A stretch of 64,000 bases of DNA from Rhizobium mesosinicum (GTDB lineage Bacteria > Pseudomonadota > Alphaproteobacteria > Rhizobiales > Rhizobiaceae): contig NZ_JAEUAK010000001.1 of the NCBI RefSeq assembly GCF_019511345.1, positions 1 through 64,000 on the forward strand, given 5' to 3'. Shown here piece by piece: positions 8,692 to 17,776 of the stretch. The notes under the pieces were generated by a model. It worked only from the letters and a program-made list of their open reading frames with translations, searched no databases and was not told where the DNA came from. The translations under genes and the position numbers were made by a program. Position 1 is the stretch's first letter; every line of letters starts with the position of its first letter.

Positions 8692-8939
8692 TGGCTCCTC
8701 CCATCCGGCGGGTCTATTGTCACATGATAAGAACGCGCTCAGTCGTCATAAGTTCGAAGCTTGCCGACACATCCCGCGTCGTGCCTCAATCCAGAGCGAC
8801 CGCCAGTCGAGCGTGCAATCTCACCCGTCATCTGAGCGCGAATAGTCCTCGCAAGGATTTGCTGCATAGTAGCTGTTTTCAGGTTGGTTGACGGCGATCG
8901 GCAAAAGCTCGGCTTTGACAGGCATTCGCATTGATGCCG

Positions 8940-10457
8940 CTATTGCGCACCCGTGACATGGTTGAGTTCCGCCATTAAGGCGCGACCGCTGGACCATGCG
9001 ATGACCACATAGGCAAGGCTCCCCACCGCAACTCCCATCAGCAATTCCAGCAAGGGAAGATGCAGGCTGCCGCCTGCCATATGGAGAGCCAGACCGACCG
9101 CACCGACCATGACACACGCGCCGAGCCCCGCGGGGAAGATCCGATGCAATAGGGAGGGCCACCGGAAACCCGTGCTGCATTGCAGGAAGTAAAGCGACAC
9201 CGAGGTCGTCAATGCCGCGGCCGCGACCTGCGCAACCGCAATGTTGACGAGGTCCGGACGGACCCAGCCGGCGATCGCAAGGCAAGCGAGGCTCGTTGCC
9301 GTAAACAGCATGTTCAGCCGCGGCAGCAGGGCAACCCGCCCAGTGATGCTAAGCACGGGCTCGTTGAGCATCTGGACGACCGCGATACCGCGCGCAGCCG
9401 CCAGCAGGATGAGGACCGGCGCGGCTGCCAGCCATTGCGCGCCGAGCAGCACGCTGACGAGCTGTTCGGATATGACGGCAAGGCCCATAAAGACGGGAAG
9501 AGCGGCAAAAGCGGTGGCCGCCATGATCAGTCCCGCAAGCCTGGCAAGGCCCTCCGCCCCGCCACCCGCCTCGCCCTGCTGCCGGGAGAAATAGCTCCAT
9601 GCCAGCATCCGTACGGGTTCGGAAATCAACTCTGTGACGGCGCCGACGATACGGCTTGCCATTCTGTAGAGACCGACTTCCGTCGCGCCGATGAAGAACA
9701 CGATCAGGAACTCCGCTCCGTAACTTTGCGCAAATTGCATCAGGCGCGATGCCAGGAGCCGGGAAGAATAGGCAAGCGCCTCGCGGGCAGTGGCGAGCTT
9801 AAATTCAAAGCGCGGAAGCCAGCGCGCAAAGCCCGTAGACATGACGAGTGCGACAAGCACGACGCAACAGCGCCCTGCCGCGAGCGCAATGATGCCCCAG
9901 CCGAGCAAGAGCCCCCCGGTCGTGACGAGAAGGCCCGAAAATTCCGAGGCTGCCTGATAGCAGGCAAGTTCGCGCAGACGTCGATCCCTGACTAATACGC
10001 CACTCTGGCAGATGATGAAGGTACCCGGAACGATGGTCGCCATCAGCAGCAAGAGTGTGAAGAAGATCGAGCCGGCCGGCGTTAGCCAGACGAGGGAAAC
10101 AGCAAGCCCCATCAAGCCGAGAATGGTGAAGGCAAGGCCGCTTGCGAGCGCGCAATAAAGAACCGTGCCGGGCAGCTCCCTGCCGTGCGGTGCAGCAATC
10201 AGATATTCGCTCCAGCCGGCCTCCGCAATCTTTGACTGTAGCAATACGGTTGACGAAACCATGGCAAATACGCCGACCTCTGCCGGTGAGAGCACGCGGG
10301 CCGCGACCAGCAATGTACCAATGCCGCAGAACTGACTGACCAAACGAGCGCCAGAAATCCATAACGCGTCCCGTGATGTAGAGGCGGTACCTCGCTCTCG
10401 ATCTTCCTCTGCGTCGGACAAGTCAGGTGAATCTGTAATAGTTGTGCCCATGGTCAC
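8940..10457 (-). CDS. Polysaccharide flippase (Wzx/MATE-like)
   Basis: A 505-residue polytopic inner-membrane protein with about 12-14 hydrophobic helices. It starts after a 30-residue acidic cytoplasmic tail at WISGARLVSQFCGIGTLLVAARVL. This is the usual opening of RfbX/Wzx-type lipid-linked oligosaccharide or O-antigen translocases, which also have the internal SRLLASRLMQF-type repeat. It would move undecaprenyl-linked or other lipid-linked glycan units across the inner membrane. It is divergent from the GDPD-HAD-nucleotidyltransferase-GT2 operon, with which it probably works. The exact start (M1 or M3) is uncertain. Confidence 0.85.
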   Translation of the reverse strand: MTMGTTITDSPDLSDAEEDRERGTASTSRDALWISGARLVSQFCGIGTLLVAARVLSPAEVGVFAMVSSTVLLQSKIAEAGWSEYLIAAPHGRELPGTVLYCALASGLAFTILGLMGLAVSLVWLTPAGSIFFTLLLLMATIVPGTFIICQSGVLVRDRRLRELACYQAASEFSGLLVTTGGLLLGWGIIALAAGRCCVVLVALVMSTGFARWLPRFEFKLATAREALAYSSRLLASRLMQFAQSYGAEFLIVFFIGATEVGLYRMASRIVGAVTELISEPVRMLAWSYFSRQQGEAGGGAEGLARLAGLIMAATAFAALPVFMGLAVISEQLVSVLLGAQWLAAAPVLILLAAARGIAVVQMLNEPVLSITGRVALLPRLNMLFTATSLACLAIAGWVRPDLVNIAVAQVAAAALTTSVSLYFLQCSTGFRWPSLLHRIFPAGLGACVMVGAVGLALHMAGGSLHLPLLELLMGVAVGSLAYVVIAWSSGRALMAELNHVTGAQ

Positions 10458-10510
10458 ATGTTTTTGAGTTTATCTCTCATATATCTTGGCACTTCCGTAC
10501 GCACTTCGTA

Positions 10511-10526
10511 TGTTACCCAAGTAACA
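10511..10526. promoter_or_regulatory. Inverted repeat TGTTAC-N4-GTAACA between divergent operons
   Basis: A perfect 6-bp inverted repeat with a 4-base centre in the AT-rich gap between the flippase gene and the GDPD-led operon. It lies just upstream of the plus-strand promoter candidate, so it could be an operator for both directions. Confidence 0.35.
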
Positions 10527-10546
10527 ACTTTCATATATATTCTAGG

Positions 10547-10575
10547 TTGACGATTTATACTCAATTCCGCATAGT
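10547..10575 (+). promoter_or_regulatory. Candidate sigma-70 promoter for glycan operon
   Basis: TTGACG at 10547-10552, a 17-base spacer and CATAGT at 10570-10575, in an AT-rich block that stands out from the surrounding GC-rich DNA. It would serve the operon starting at 10684. Confidence 0.4.
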
Positions 10576-10683
10576 TAATATGAATTACAGCCATTGCGCA
10601 CAAGGATTAGTCGACAGACGCATGAGGATTTCATCCGGCCGTTTGCGACAGGTTTATTGGCCGATTTGGCCCGGAGGGACGTA

Positions 10684-11355
10684 ATGATGATACTCGCACA
10701 TCGTGGCTGGTGGCTTACATCCCATGAGCGGAACACCTTAGGGGCATTTGACAAGGCATTCGCTGCCGGCCACGGTGTTGAACTGGATGTTCGCGATCTG
10801 AATGGCGAGCTGGTTATTTCACACGATCCTGCCACAACCGGGGCATTGTCCTTCGCGCGCGTTCTCGAGTGCTATGCAGCAAAGGGCGCTCCGGGACGGC
10901 TGGCCATCAACATCAAGGCGGACGGCCTCTGCCCTGCCCTGGTGCCGATGCTGGAACAATACGGGGTAACGAAACGCTCCTTCATTTTCGACGCGTCGGT
11001 TCCCGATCTCAGGCCGTATCTCGACAGCGATATCCCGGTTTTCACCCGCTACAGCGAGGTCGAGCTTTACCCGTCCTTCTACGAACGCTGTGAAGGTGTC
11101 TGGGTGGATTCCTTCACCGAGACGCCGGCCTCGATCGAACGCGCGATCGACGACCTCAAACGCGGCAAATATGTCGCAATGGTCTCCCCGGAACTGCACA
11201 AGCGCCCGCACGAAGCGGTCTGGGCCGCCTGGTCGGCTGCATTGCGACAAGCTGCAAAGAGCAGTCTTCAGCTCGATCGGCTGATGATCTGTACCGATCT
11301 GCCCGACGCGGCCGAGCAGAGTTTTGCCTGGATGGTTGAGGAGGAAGTCGCATGA
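10684..11355 (+). CDS. Glycerophosphodiester phosphodiesterase-like protein
   Basis: A 223-residue GDPD-fold protein. The catalytic set is present: LAHRG (His6-Arg7), a short HERNT helix, VELDVRD (Glu33, Asp35, metal ligands) and ISHDP (His47). It is shorter than usual GDPDs (about 240-300) and has no signal peptide, so it acts in the cytoplasm. The start ATG 10684 has GGAGGG about 6 bases before it; the frame open to 10594 is spurious. It overlaps the HAD gene by four bases (ATGA), the first of several couplings in this operon. It may hydrolyse or build a phosphodiester-bearing sugar precursor rather than phospholipid headgroups. Confidence 0.75.
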   Translation: MMILAHRGWWLTSHERNTLGAFDKAFAAGHGVELDVRDLNGELVISHDPATTGALSFARVLECYAAKGAPGRLAINIKADGLCPALVPMLEQYGVTKRSFIFDASVPDLRPYLDSDIPVFTRYSEVELYPSFYERCEGVWVDSFTETPASIERAIDDLKRGKYVAMVSPELHKRPHEAVWAAWSAALRQAAKSSLQLDRLMICTDLPDAAEQSFAWMVEEEVA

Positions 11356-11981
11356 TCCAAGCTGTCTTGTTCGACATGGATGGCGTGCTGATCGATGCCA
11401 AGGAATGGCATTACGAGGCGCTGAACCGGGCGCTCGATCTTTTCGGTATGCCGATCGACCGCCAGGCGCATCTGACCACGTTCGATGGCCTGCCGACCCG
11501 CCGCAAGCTGGAGATTCTCTCCCGTACCAATGGCCTGCCGAAGGGGCTGAACGAGCTTATCCACGAGCTGAAGCAGGACTATACGATGGAGCTGATCTAC
11601 ACCCGCTGCAAGCCTGTGTTTGCTCATCAATACGCGCTGAGCCGTCTCAAGCACGACGGCTACAAGATCGCCGTCTGCTCGAACTCCATCCGTGTCACTA
11701 TAGAGTCCATGATGCGGCGCGCCGGATTGACGGAATATATCGACCTCATCGTGTCCAACGAAGATGTCACGCGCGCCAAGCCGGATCCGGAAATGTATGT
11801 GACGACCATGAAGCGCTTCGGCCTCAGACCGGATGAGTGCCTGATCCTCGAGGACAATGAATATGGCCTGCAGGCCGCGCGGGACAGCGGCGCTTACGTG
11901 ATGCAGATCGGAACACCGGCCGACGTTGTCCACGGCCGGATCGTGTCGGAGATCAAACGTGTATCGGAGGTGATGGCATGA
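11352..11981 (+). CDS. HAD-superfamily hydrolase (beta-PGM-like)
   Basis: A 209-residue HAD phosphatase or mutase. Motif I is LFDMDGVLID (Asp8, Asp10), motif II is AVCSNS near residue 110, motif III Lys lies in ARAKPDPEMY near 140, and motif IV is LILEDNEYG near 165. An N-terminal helical cap follows motif I, as in the beta-phosphoglucomutase/GMHB-like subfamily. It overlaps both neighbours by four bases, so its product is made in step with the GDPD-like and nucleotidyltransferase proteins. Dephosphorylation of a sugar phosphate before nucleotide activation is a reasonable role. Confidence 0.85.
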   Translation: MIQAVLFDMDGVLIDAKEWHYEALNRALDLFGMPIDRQAHLTTFDGLPTRRKLEILSRTNGLPKGLNELIHELKQDYTMELIYTRCKPVFAHQYALSRLKHDGYKIAVCSNSIRVTIESMMRRAGLTEYIDLIVSNEDVTRAKPDPEMYVTTMKRFGLRPDECLILEDNEYGLQAARDSGAYVMQIGTPADVVHGRIVSEIKRVSEVMA

Positions 11982-13471
11982 TCGTCCTGTTCCCCACCAC
12001 GGGCACAAGCCCCCACTTCAGCCCGGAAGACTATGCTTATCCGCGCCCACTCATCGAGGTGGCCGGAAAGCCGATGATCCTGTGGGCCATCGAAAACATG
12101 AAATCGCTCGGCAGTGGCGCGCGCTTCCTCTTCGTCGTCGACCAGCAGGATGCCGTGAAATATTCCTACGAGCGGATCTTCGACCTCAGCACCAACGGTC
12201 GCTCGGAGGTGGTGATGCTGAAAGGCCCGACGGCCGGCGCGCTCTGCACCTGCCTGATGGCGGTCGACAGGATCGACCCCACCGAGCCGCTGGTGATCGC
12301 CAACAGCGACCAGATCATCGACACCCGGCTTTCATCCGTGATTGCAGAATTCGAGGCAGCCAAGGCGGATGCCGGCGTCATCACCTTCGAGACGATCCAT
12401 CCGCGCTGGTCGTATGTGACGCTCGGCGACGATGGGCTCGTCAACCGCACGTCCGAGAAAGATGTCATCAGCAACAAGGCAATCGCCGGATTCTATTATT
12501 TCCGCGAGGCCCAGATCTTCTTCAAGGCCGCCACTGCTGCGCTGCGGCATGGAGTGACGGTGGATGACCGCTACTATGTCAGTTCGTCGCTGAACGAGGT
12601 GATCCTGGATGGAGGCCGCGTCGTTTCCGCAAGCGTTCCCGCAGACCGCTACCACAGTTTCTACAACCCGAAGATGATCGAGAATTTCGAAGTAAACGGA
12701 GTACGACGCCTTTCCTCCGCACAGGCCGCACGCCCCGTGCAGCTGGTGGTGCCGGCCGCCGGCCGGGGCAGCCGCTTCGCCAAGGTGGGATTTACCCGCC
12801 CGAAGCCCTTCATCGACGTGCTTGGCCGGCCGATGATCCAGCATGTGCTGGAAAACACGCTGCCGCCGGATGGACAGCCGACGGTCCTGTTACTGCGCGA
12901 GCATCTGGACAGCCAGGCGGATGCGGTGGCCGAACTTCGCTCGCAGGGCGTCGGGATCGTTTCGGTCGATCAGCTCACCGAAGGCACGGCCTGCACCGTT
13001 CTGCTGGCGCGTCAGCATCTCGATGAGGAAGCCCCCCTTCTCATCGCCAATTCCGACCAGGTCGTGGACATGCGTATCGTCGATTTCATCGATGACTGCA
13101 TGTCGCGCGATCTCGACGGATCGATCCTCGTGTTTCGCGATCCGAAGCGCGATCCGAAATGGTCTTTCGCCGAAACCGATGCGGCAGGATTCGTGCTGAG
13201 GGTTGCCGAAAAGCAGCCAATTTCCGAACTTGCCACGGTCGGCATCTATTTCTTCCGCCGCGCCGGTGATTTCATGAAGGGCGCGCTCGACATGATGGTG
13301 CATAACGACCGCACCAATAACGAGTTCTATGTCTGCCCCGCCTATAATTATGCGATCCGCAACGGTGCGCGCATCGGCGTTTACGAGATCGACGTCAGAA
13401 ATATGCACGGGCTTGGCACACCCGAGGATCTGGCCGAATATCTACGGGGCCGCGAGCCAGCCTATGCATGA
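11978..13471 (+). CDS. Tandem two-domain nucleotidyltransferase
   Basis: A 497-residue protein made of two NTP_transferase-fold halves. The C-terminal half (about residues 253-497) has an intact activation loop PAAGRGSRFAKVGF with following RPKPFIDVLGRPM, plus IANSDQVVD for metal binding. The N-terminal half (1-245) keeps RPLIEVAGKPM and IANSDQIID, but its loop reads FPTTGTSPHFSPED, without the GxGxR pattern. One half is therefore probably active and the other altered or regulatory. Both halves share FYYFREA/IYFFRRA and downstream NEV/NEF-Y motifs, showing an internal duplication. It likely makes a nucleotide-activated sugar or alditol for the neighbouring glycosyltransferase. Confidence 0.8.
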   Translation: MIVLFPTTGTSPHFSPEDYAYPRPLIEVAGKPMILWAIENMKSLGSGARFLFVVDQQDAVKYSYERIFDLSTNGRSEVVMLKGPTAGALCTCLMAVDRIDPTEPLVIANSDQIIDTRLSSVIAEFEAAKADAGVITFETIHPRWSYVTLGDDGLVNRTSEKDVISNKAIAGFYYFREAQIFFKAATAALRHGVTVDDRYYVSSSLNEVILDGGRVVSASVPADRYHSFYNPKMIENFEVNGVRRLSSAQAARPVQLVVPAAGRGSRFAKVGFTRPKPFIDVLGRPMIQHVLENTLPPDGQPTVLLLREHLDSQADAVAELRSQGVGIVSVDQLTEGTACTVLLARQHLDEEAPLLIANSDQVVDMRIVDFIDDCMSRDLDGSILVFRDPKRDPKWSFAETDAAGFVLRVAEKQPISELATVGIYFFRRAGDFMKGALDMMVHNDRTNNEFYVCPAYNYAIRNGARIGVYEIDVRNMHGLGTPEDLAEYLRGREPAYA

Positions 13472-14207
13472 CGTGGGCATCAGACCGGGCGCGGCAGCGC
13501 CGCTGAATATCATTATTCCCATGGCCGGAAGTGATTTTGAACAGGCTGACGGCTCGGTGAAGGCGGAAATGCCGGTTGGAAAAACGACATTGCTCGGCGC
13601 CACGCTGGAGGCTCGTCCCTGGTGGAGCGATGCGGCTGTGCCTGTTTTCGTGCTGCGGGACAGGCCTGCTTCACGGCGCTACGCTCGCGACACATTGCTG
13701 GTACGCTATCCGACAGCGCGGATCGTCTGGCTGTCCGACATGAGCGGCGGCGCTGCCTGGAGCGCTGCGGCCGGCGCTGCACTCGTCGCCTCTGCGGATG
13801 CCCCCGTCGTCGTCGATCTCTGCGACATCATGTTCGACAGCGATGCAGATATTGCCGCAATCTTTGCCGCCGACTCCAACCTCGGCGGTCTCGCACTCAC
13901 ATTTTCCTCCCGCCATCCGCAATACAGCTATCTCAGGATTGGACATGATGGCCGGATGCTGGAAGCGAGGGAGAAGATTGTCATTTCCGACAACGCATCG
14001 GCGGGTGTCTATGCTTTCCGCAGCGCCGCCGTTTTTCATCTGGCTCTGGCGCATAGCATGCAGAACCGGGCAAGCCTCTCACATAACGGTCTGCTCTTTG
14101 TCTGCCCGATGCTGAACGGCGTAGTCGCGCACGGTTTCGATGTCCGGACACTGCCGGCGCGTGACGTGTTCGATGTCAAGATCGCTGACGCGACCCTTGC
14201 CAGCTAG
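13464..14207 (+). CDS. Degenerate nucleotidyltransferase-like protein
   Basis: A 247-residue protein starting MHDVGIRPGAAAPLNIIIPMAGSDF and overlapping the previous gene by 8 bases. The fold pattern repeats that of the tandem protein: IIPMAG at the N-terminus, DLCDIMFDSD at the metal position, YSYLRIGHDGRMLEAREK, and ISDNASAGVYAFRSA. The GxGxR loop and the KP pair are replaced (GSDFEQADGSVKAEM). It appears to be a third, probably non-catalytic, copy of the same domain. It might form a complex with the 497-residue partner. Confidence 0.6.
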   Translation: MHDVGIRPGAAAPLNIIIPMAGSDFEQADGSVKAEMPVGKTTLLGATLEARPWWSDAAVPVFVLRDRPASRRYARDTLLVRYPTARIVWLSDMSGGAAWSAAAGAALVASADAPVVVDLCDIMFDSDADIAAIFAADSNLGGLALTFSSRHPQYSYLRIGHDGRMLEAREKIVISDNASAGVYAFRSAAVFHLALAHSMQNRASLSHNGLLFVCPMLNGVVAHGFDVRTLPARDVFDVKIADATLAS

Positions 14208-14315
14208 CGTCTGAAGGAAACAGCGGTGCCATTCCGCTTGGACAGGCGGAGCCTTGCCAACTATCCTCCAACACGCGTGCGCGGAGTGAGGGGGCCTAGT
14301 AAACAGGAGTTCATC

Positions 14316-15293
14316 ATGACAGCCGGGACATCGAGCAAGTTACCCTCTCTCGCCATCATCATACCCTGCTTCAACAACGCAGAGACACTTGCCGAGGCGC
14401 TCGACAGTGCTCTGGCACAGGATTATCCGGACTTCGAGGTTCATATTTGCGATAACGGCTCCACGGACGGCAGTCGGGAAATAATCGCATCCTACTCATC
14501 TCCATTGCTGAGGCCGGCCTTGCACCGGGACACCGTGCCCCGCACGGACAACTGGAACCGCGCCTACACCGCCGGTGCGAATGCCGACTACCTCGTCACG
14601 CTGCATGCCGACGACCGTCTTGCGCCCGGGGCGTTGCGCGCTATCGGACGTGCGGCAATGCGCCATCCTGCCCTGATCCACGGCCGCTTCCGGCAGATCA
14701 CATACGAGGGTGATCCCATTCCCGGCAGCCGGTTCGGGTGGAGTTACAGCAACAGCGGTGAGGCATTTCGGGAATTGCTGCTGCTCAACAATATGGTCGC
14801 GATGCCGGGCGCAACGATCCGCACGGATGTCTTCTTCAAGGCCGGCCGCTGGGATCCGGCCTGGCAATATCTCCAGGATATGGAGCTCTGGTGGCGCTGC
14901 GGCGAACTCGGAGAAGTGGCCTTCGTCGCCGACATGCTTGGCGATCACAGGGCTTTTAAGCATCCGCAGGCGCTACACCGGCATGCCGAAGAACATCTGC
15001 GCTGGGCGACGCGTAAACTTCGCAACGCACCCACCCGCCGGCTGCGGCAAGCCGCTGCAGACGGGCTCAACGCCTATCTCACACGCCTCGAGGCTGAAGT
15101 GGATGCCTTGCCCGAGGTTGCCGCAAGTCTCGTGGGTCCGGTGAGAGACGCCCGGGCCGCCCTCGCAAAGGCACCGGGCACGCGCGTCGACGCCCTTCGC
15201 CGGCAAAGATTTTTGCGCATGCGAGCCGCCTCGCTCTCGGCCATCGCCAACGTCTTTGGAAAAATCTCGCCTTGGCAAGCCTTATCGCGTTGA
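14316..15293 (+). CDS. Glycosyltransferase family 2 protein
   Basis: A 325-residue GT-A enzyme. It starts at MTAGTSSKL with CAGGAG 7 bases upstream. IIPCFNNAETLAEALDSAL and VHICDNGSTDGSREII form the nucleotide-binding half, and LHADDRL near residue 100 is the DxD metal motif. A catalytic-region segment around WQYLQDMELWWRC follows, then a helical C-terminus. No membrane segment is evident. It probably transfers an activated sugar, made by the upstream nucleotidyltransferases, onto a lipid-linked glycan moved by the divergent flippase. Confidence 0.88.
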   Translation: MTAGTSSKLPSLAIIIPCFNNAETLAEALDSALAQDYPDFEVHICDNGSTDGSREIIASYSSPLLRPALHRDTVPRTDNWNRAYTAGANADYLVTLHADDRLAPGALRAIGRAAMRHPALIHGRFRQITYEGDPIPGSRFGWSYSNSGEAFRELLLLNNMVAMPGATIRTDVFFKAGRWDPAWQYLQDMELWWRCGELGEVAFVADMLGDHRAFKHPQALHRHAEEHLRWATRKLRNAPTRRLRQAAADGLNAYLTRLEAEVDALPEVAASLVGPVRDARAALAKAPGTRVDALRRQRFLRMRAASLSAIANVFGKISPWQALSR

Positions 15294-15480
15294 CGGCAGC
15301 GCTATCGACCGGCGTGGATACTGCTAGCGCGAGCGCCATTCGATCGCGGTGTGCGGCAGCTGCCATCACCGGCATTCACATCCCGCTGCTGAGGAACCAA
15401 TACCCGCCGGCGGCAACGGATTTCAGTCGGATTCGCCTCCGACCTTCGTCTGATGACGCTCGGACTGAAGTCCCAGATTC

Positions 15481-15505
15481 GGAACGCGCGACCTCCCACA
15501 CCGTT
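15481..15505 (+). promoter_or_regulatory. Candidate RpoE2/EcfG general-stress promoter
   Basis: GGAAC at 15481-15485, 18 bases, TT at 15504-15505, 29 bases before the ATG of the small membrane protein heading the two-component genes. The remaining gap between the GT2 gene and this site (15294-15480) shows nothing else I can name. Confidence 0.45.
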
Positions 15506-15533
15506 CGACTCTCTATCAAAAGAGGAGTTCGGC

Positions 15534-15704
15534 ATGGACGACAGGAACGAAATCCCGGAAATTTCCAGTGCGTGGAATGCCTCCCTGGCGGCGCTCGTTA
15601 TCTTCCTTGCCGCCATGCTCTATGTCTTCGGTACGGTCATGTCTGGCGACACGAGCCAGTTGACCGCCAAAGTCCCGGGTGCCGACGTCATCGAGGTCAA
15701 GTGA
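15534..15704 (+). CDS. Small single-pass membrane protein (56 aa)
   Basis: A 56-residue protein with AAGAGGAG upstream of its ATG. An acidic N-terminus (MDDRNEIPEISS) is followed by one membrane helix (LAALVIFLAAMLYVFGTVM, about residues 16-34) and a short polar tail. It is 58 bases upstream of the histidine kinase and may be cotranscribed, so it could be a small modulator of the sensor. No family name is known to me. Confidence 0.6.
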   Translation: MDDRNEIPEISSAWNASLAALVIFLAAMLYVFGTVMSGDTSQLTAKVPGADVIEVK

Positions 15705-15762
15705 GCTGGAAAAGTCCAGCCAATGCGATAGTTTGATTGAATCGTCGCAACTCAGGTCGGAA

Positions 15763-17151
15763 ATGAACTGGCTCATACGCTGGAATGCCCGCTCCCTCGC
15801 CTCCCAATTCCTCATCATGGGAGGACTCGTTTCCCTTGGCGCAATGTTCGTCATCGGCCTTATCGTCACCCACCTCATCGAGGACGCCGTCATTCACAAT
15901 TCCGGGGCCGCCACGGCGCTCTATGTCGATAGCGTCGTCGCGCCCTTGCTTCCGGACATGCAGAAGGAATCGCTGCTCGACGAAGCAACCGCTCAGGCGC
16001 TCGACGAAACGCTCGGACAGGGCGCCCTTGGCCGGCGTCTCGTCTCCTTCAAACTGTGGCGTCGTGACGGGACGATCCTCTACTCCAATAAAAAGGAACT
16101 GGTGGGAAAGGCATTTCCGGTCAATGGCAAGCTTGCCCAAGCATTTGCAGGCTCGCTGGTCGCACGTTACGAAGTCGCAAGCGACCCCGAAAGCGCCGAG
16201 GAGCGTAGCCTCGGCAGGGCGCTCATGGAAATTTACAATCCTGTTTTGCAGCCTTGGTCCGGAGAGGCTGTGGCCGTGCTTGAATTCTATGAGACGGCCG
16301 AAGGGCTGGAAGACAGCCTCGCGCGGGCACGGCTCTGGAGCTGGCTCGCCGTTGCCGGCCTGACCGCGATCTTCTTCCTCGTTCTCTCCATTCTCGTCTT
16401 TCGCGGCAGCCGTACGATCGAGGTCCAGCGCGAAGCTCTAAAGGCCAGAGTGGACGAACTCTCCGCACTTCTCGCCGAAAATCGCGGCCTGCAACGCAAG
16501 CTTCAACTGTCCTCCCAGCGCGCCGCGGCCTTGAACGAAACCTATTTACGCGGCATCGGCGCCGATCTGCATGACGGCCCCGCCCAGCACATCGCCTATG
16601 CCTCGTTGCGTCTCGACAGCGACCTGCTGGTCGATGCCGCCACCCTACAGGAAACGCGCGAGAAGGAACTTTCCTGGATCCGTTCGAGCCTTGCCGAAGC
16701 GATGAAGGAGATCCGCGATATCTGCAAAGGTCTGGTCCTGCCGCAAATCGAGAAGGCTTCGATTACGGAGATCGTGAAACGCGTTGTCGAAGCCCACCAG
16801 CAGAAGACCAATACCGCGGTCGATACGACAATTGACGAAGACGATCCAGAACTTGCCCCCGCTCTCAAGATTTGTATCTACCGCTTCATTCAGGAGGCAC
16901 TCAACAATGCCTATCGCCATGGCGGCGGCGTTCAGCAGGCTGTCAGGGCCATATCACACGGCGGTGCCGTCCGTATCGAGGTCAGTGACCAGGGCGAGGG
17001 TTTCGATCCGACGCAGGTGAGGCCGGCGAGCCTCGGTCTAGTGGGACTCAAAGAGCGTATCGATAGCCTTGGCGGGGAATTCGACATAAGAACCGGCGAA
17101 GGTGGTACGACCGTCATCATGACCTTTTCGCCTATGGAAGTGGAGGAATAG
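15763..17151 (+). CDS. Sensor histidine kinase, NarL/DesK-type (HisKA_3)
   Basis: A membrane sensor kinase of 462 residues from the ATG at 15763 (MNWLIRWNARSL). TM1 is about residues 15-38 and TM2 about 191-213, with a periplasmic domain of about 150 residues between them. A coiled-coil linker follows. The dimerisation box ADLHDGPAQHIAYASLRLD carries phospho-acceptor His270. The HATPase domain has EALNNAYRHGGG (N-box), DQGEGFDP (G1) and GLVGLKERIDSLGG (G2). An in-frame ATG at 15679 overlaps the previous gene and is less likely. It is followed 4 bases later by its response regulator. Confidence 0.88.
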   Translation: MNWLIRWNARSLASQFLIMGGLVSLGAMFVIGLIVTHLIEDAVIHNSGAATALYVDSVVAPLLPDMQKESLLDEATAQALDETLGQGALGRRLVSFKLWRRDGTILYSNKKELVGKAFPVNGKLAQAFAGSLVARYEVASDPESAEERSLGRALMEIYNPVLQPWSGEAVAVLEFYETAEGLEDSLARARLWSWLAVAGLTAIFFLVLSILVFRGSRTIEVQREALKARVDELSALLAENRGLQRKLQLSSQRAAALNETYLRGIGADLHDGPAQHIAYASLRLDSDLLVDAATLQETREKELSWIRSSLAEAMKEIRDICKGLVLPQIEKASITEIVKRVVEAHQQKTNTAVDTTIDEDDPELAPALKICIYRFIQEALNNAYRHGGGVQQAVRAISHGGAVRIEVSDQGEGFDPTQVRPASLGLVGLKERIDSLGGEFDIRTGEGGTTVIMTFSPMEVEE

Positions 17152-17155
17152 AATA

Positions 17156-17776
17156 GTGCCCATCAAAATCGGCGTTGTGGACGACCATCCCCTGTTTCGC
17201 GAGGGGGTGACCCGCAGCCTCTCCGAGGTCAGCGATTTTGTTGTCGTCGGAGAAGGCGCCAACACATCCGATGCCGCGATGATCGCCGCCGATGGCCGTC
17301 CGGACGTGCTGCTTCTCGATGTGTCGATGCCTGGGAACGGGCTCTCGGTCATTGACGATATCCTTTCCATAAGCCCAGATACCAAAATCCTCATGCTCAC
17401 GGCTTCAGAGGAAGTCGATACGCTCGTCGACGCCCTGCAGCGTGGAGCAAAGGGTTACATTCTCAAGGGCGTCGGTTCCCGCGGCCTGGCGGAAGCGATC
17501 CGCACCGTCTTCAAGGGAACTCGCTACGTCTCCCCGGCGATGTCGGCCAAAGTCATGGAATATTCGTTGAGCGGCCAGGCATCGGACAGGGACACGCTTA
17601 CCCCGCGGGAACGCGAGGTGATGGACCTCGTTGCGCAAGGCCTTTCAAACAAGCACATCGGCCTGCGTCTCGATCTACAGGAAAAAACGGTAAAGCATCA
17701 TATGACCCAGATCCTGACGAAGCTCGGCGTCACGAACAGGACGGAAGCTGCCTTGCGGTGGCGCGAAAAACGTTAG
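17156..17776 (+). CDS. NarL/FixJ-type response regulator
   Basis: A 206-residue regulator with a GTG start. The receiver domain has VVDDHPLF (acidic pair at 9-10), LLLDVSMPG with phospho-acceptor Asp55, LMLTAS and an AKGYILKG Lys. The C-terminal LuxR-type HTH runs from LTPREREVMDLVAQGLSNKHIG to KTVKHHMTQILTKLGVTNRTEA. It is paired with the kinase directly upstream. Its targets are unknown, but the stress-type genes next door are candidates. Its last four bases overlap the end of the convergent Gly/Asn-rich gene. Confidence 0.92.
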   Translation: MPIKIGVVDDHPLFREGVTRSLSEVSDFVVVGEGANTSDAAMIAADGRPDVLLLDVSMPGNGLSVIDDILSISPDTKILMLTASEEVDTLVDALQRGAKGYILKGVGSRGLAEAIRTVFKGTRYVSPAMSAKVMEYSLSGQASDRDTLTPREREVMDLVAQGLSNKHIGLRLDLQEKTVKHHMTQILTKLGVTNRTEAALRWREKR

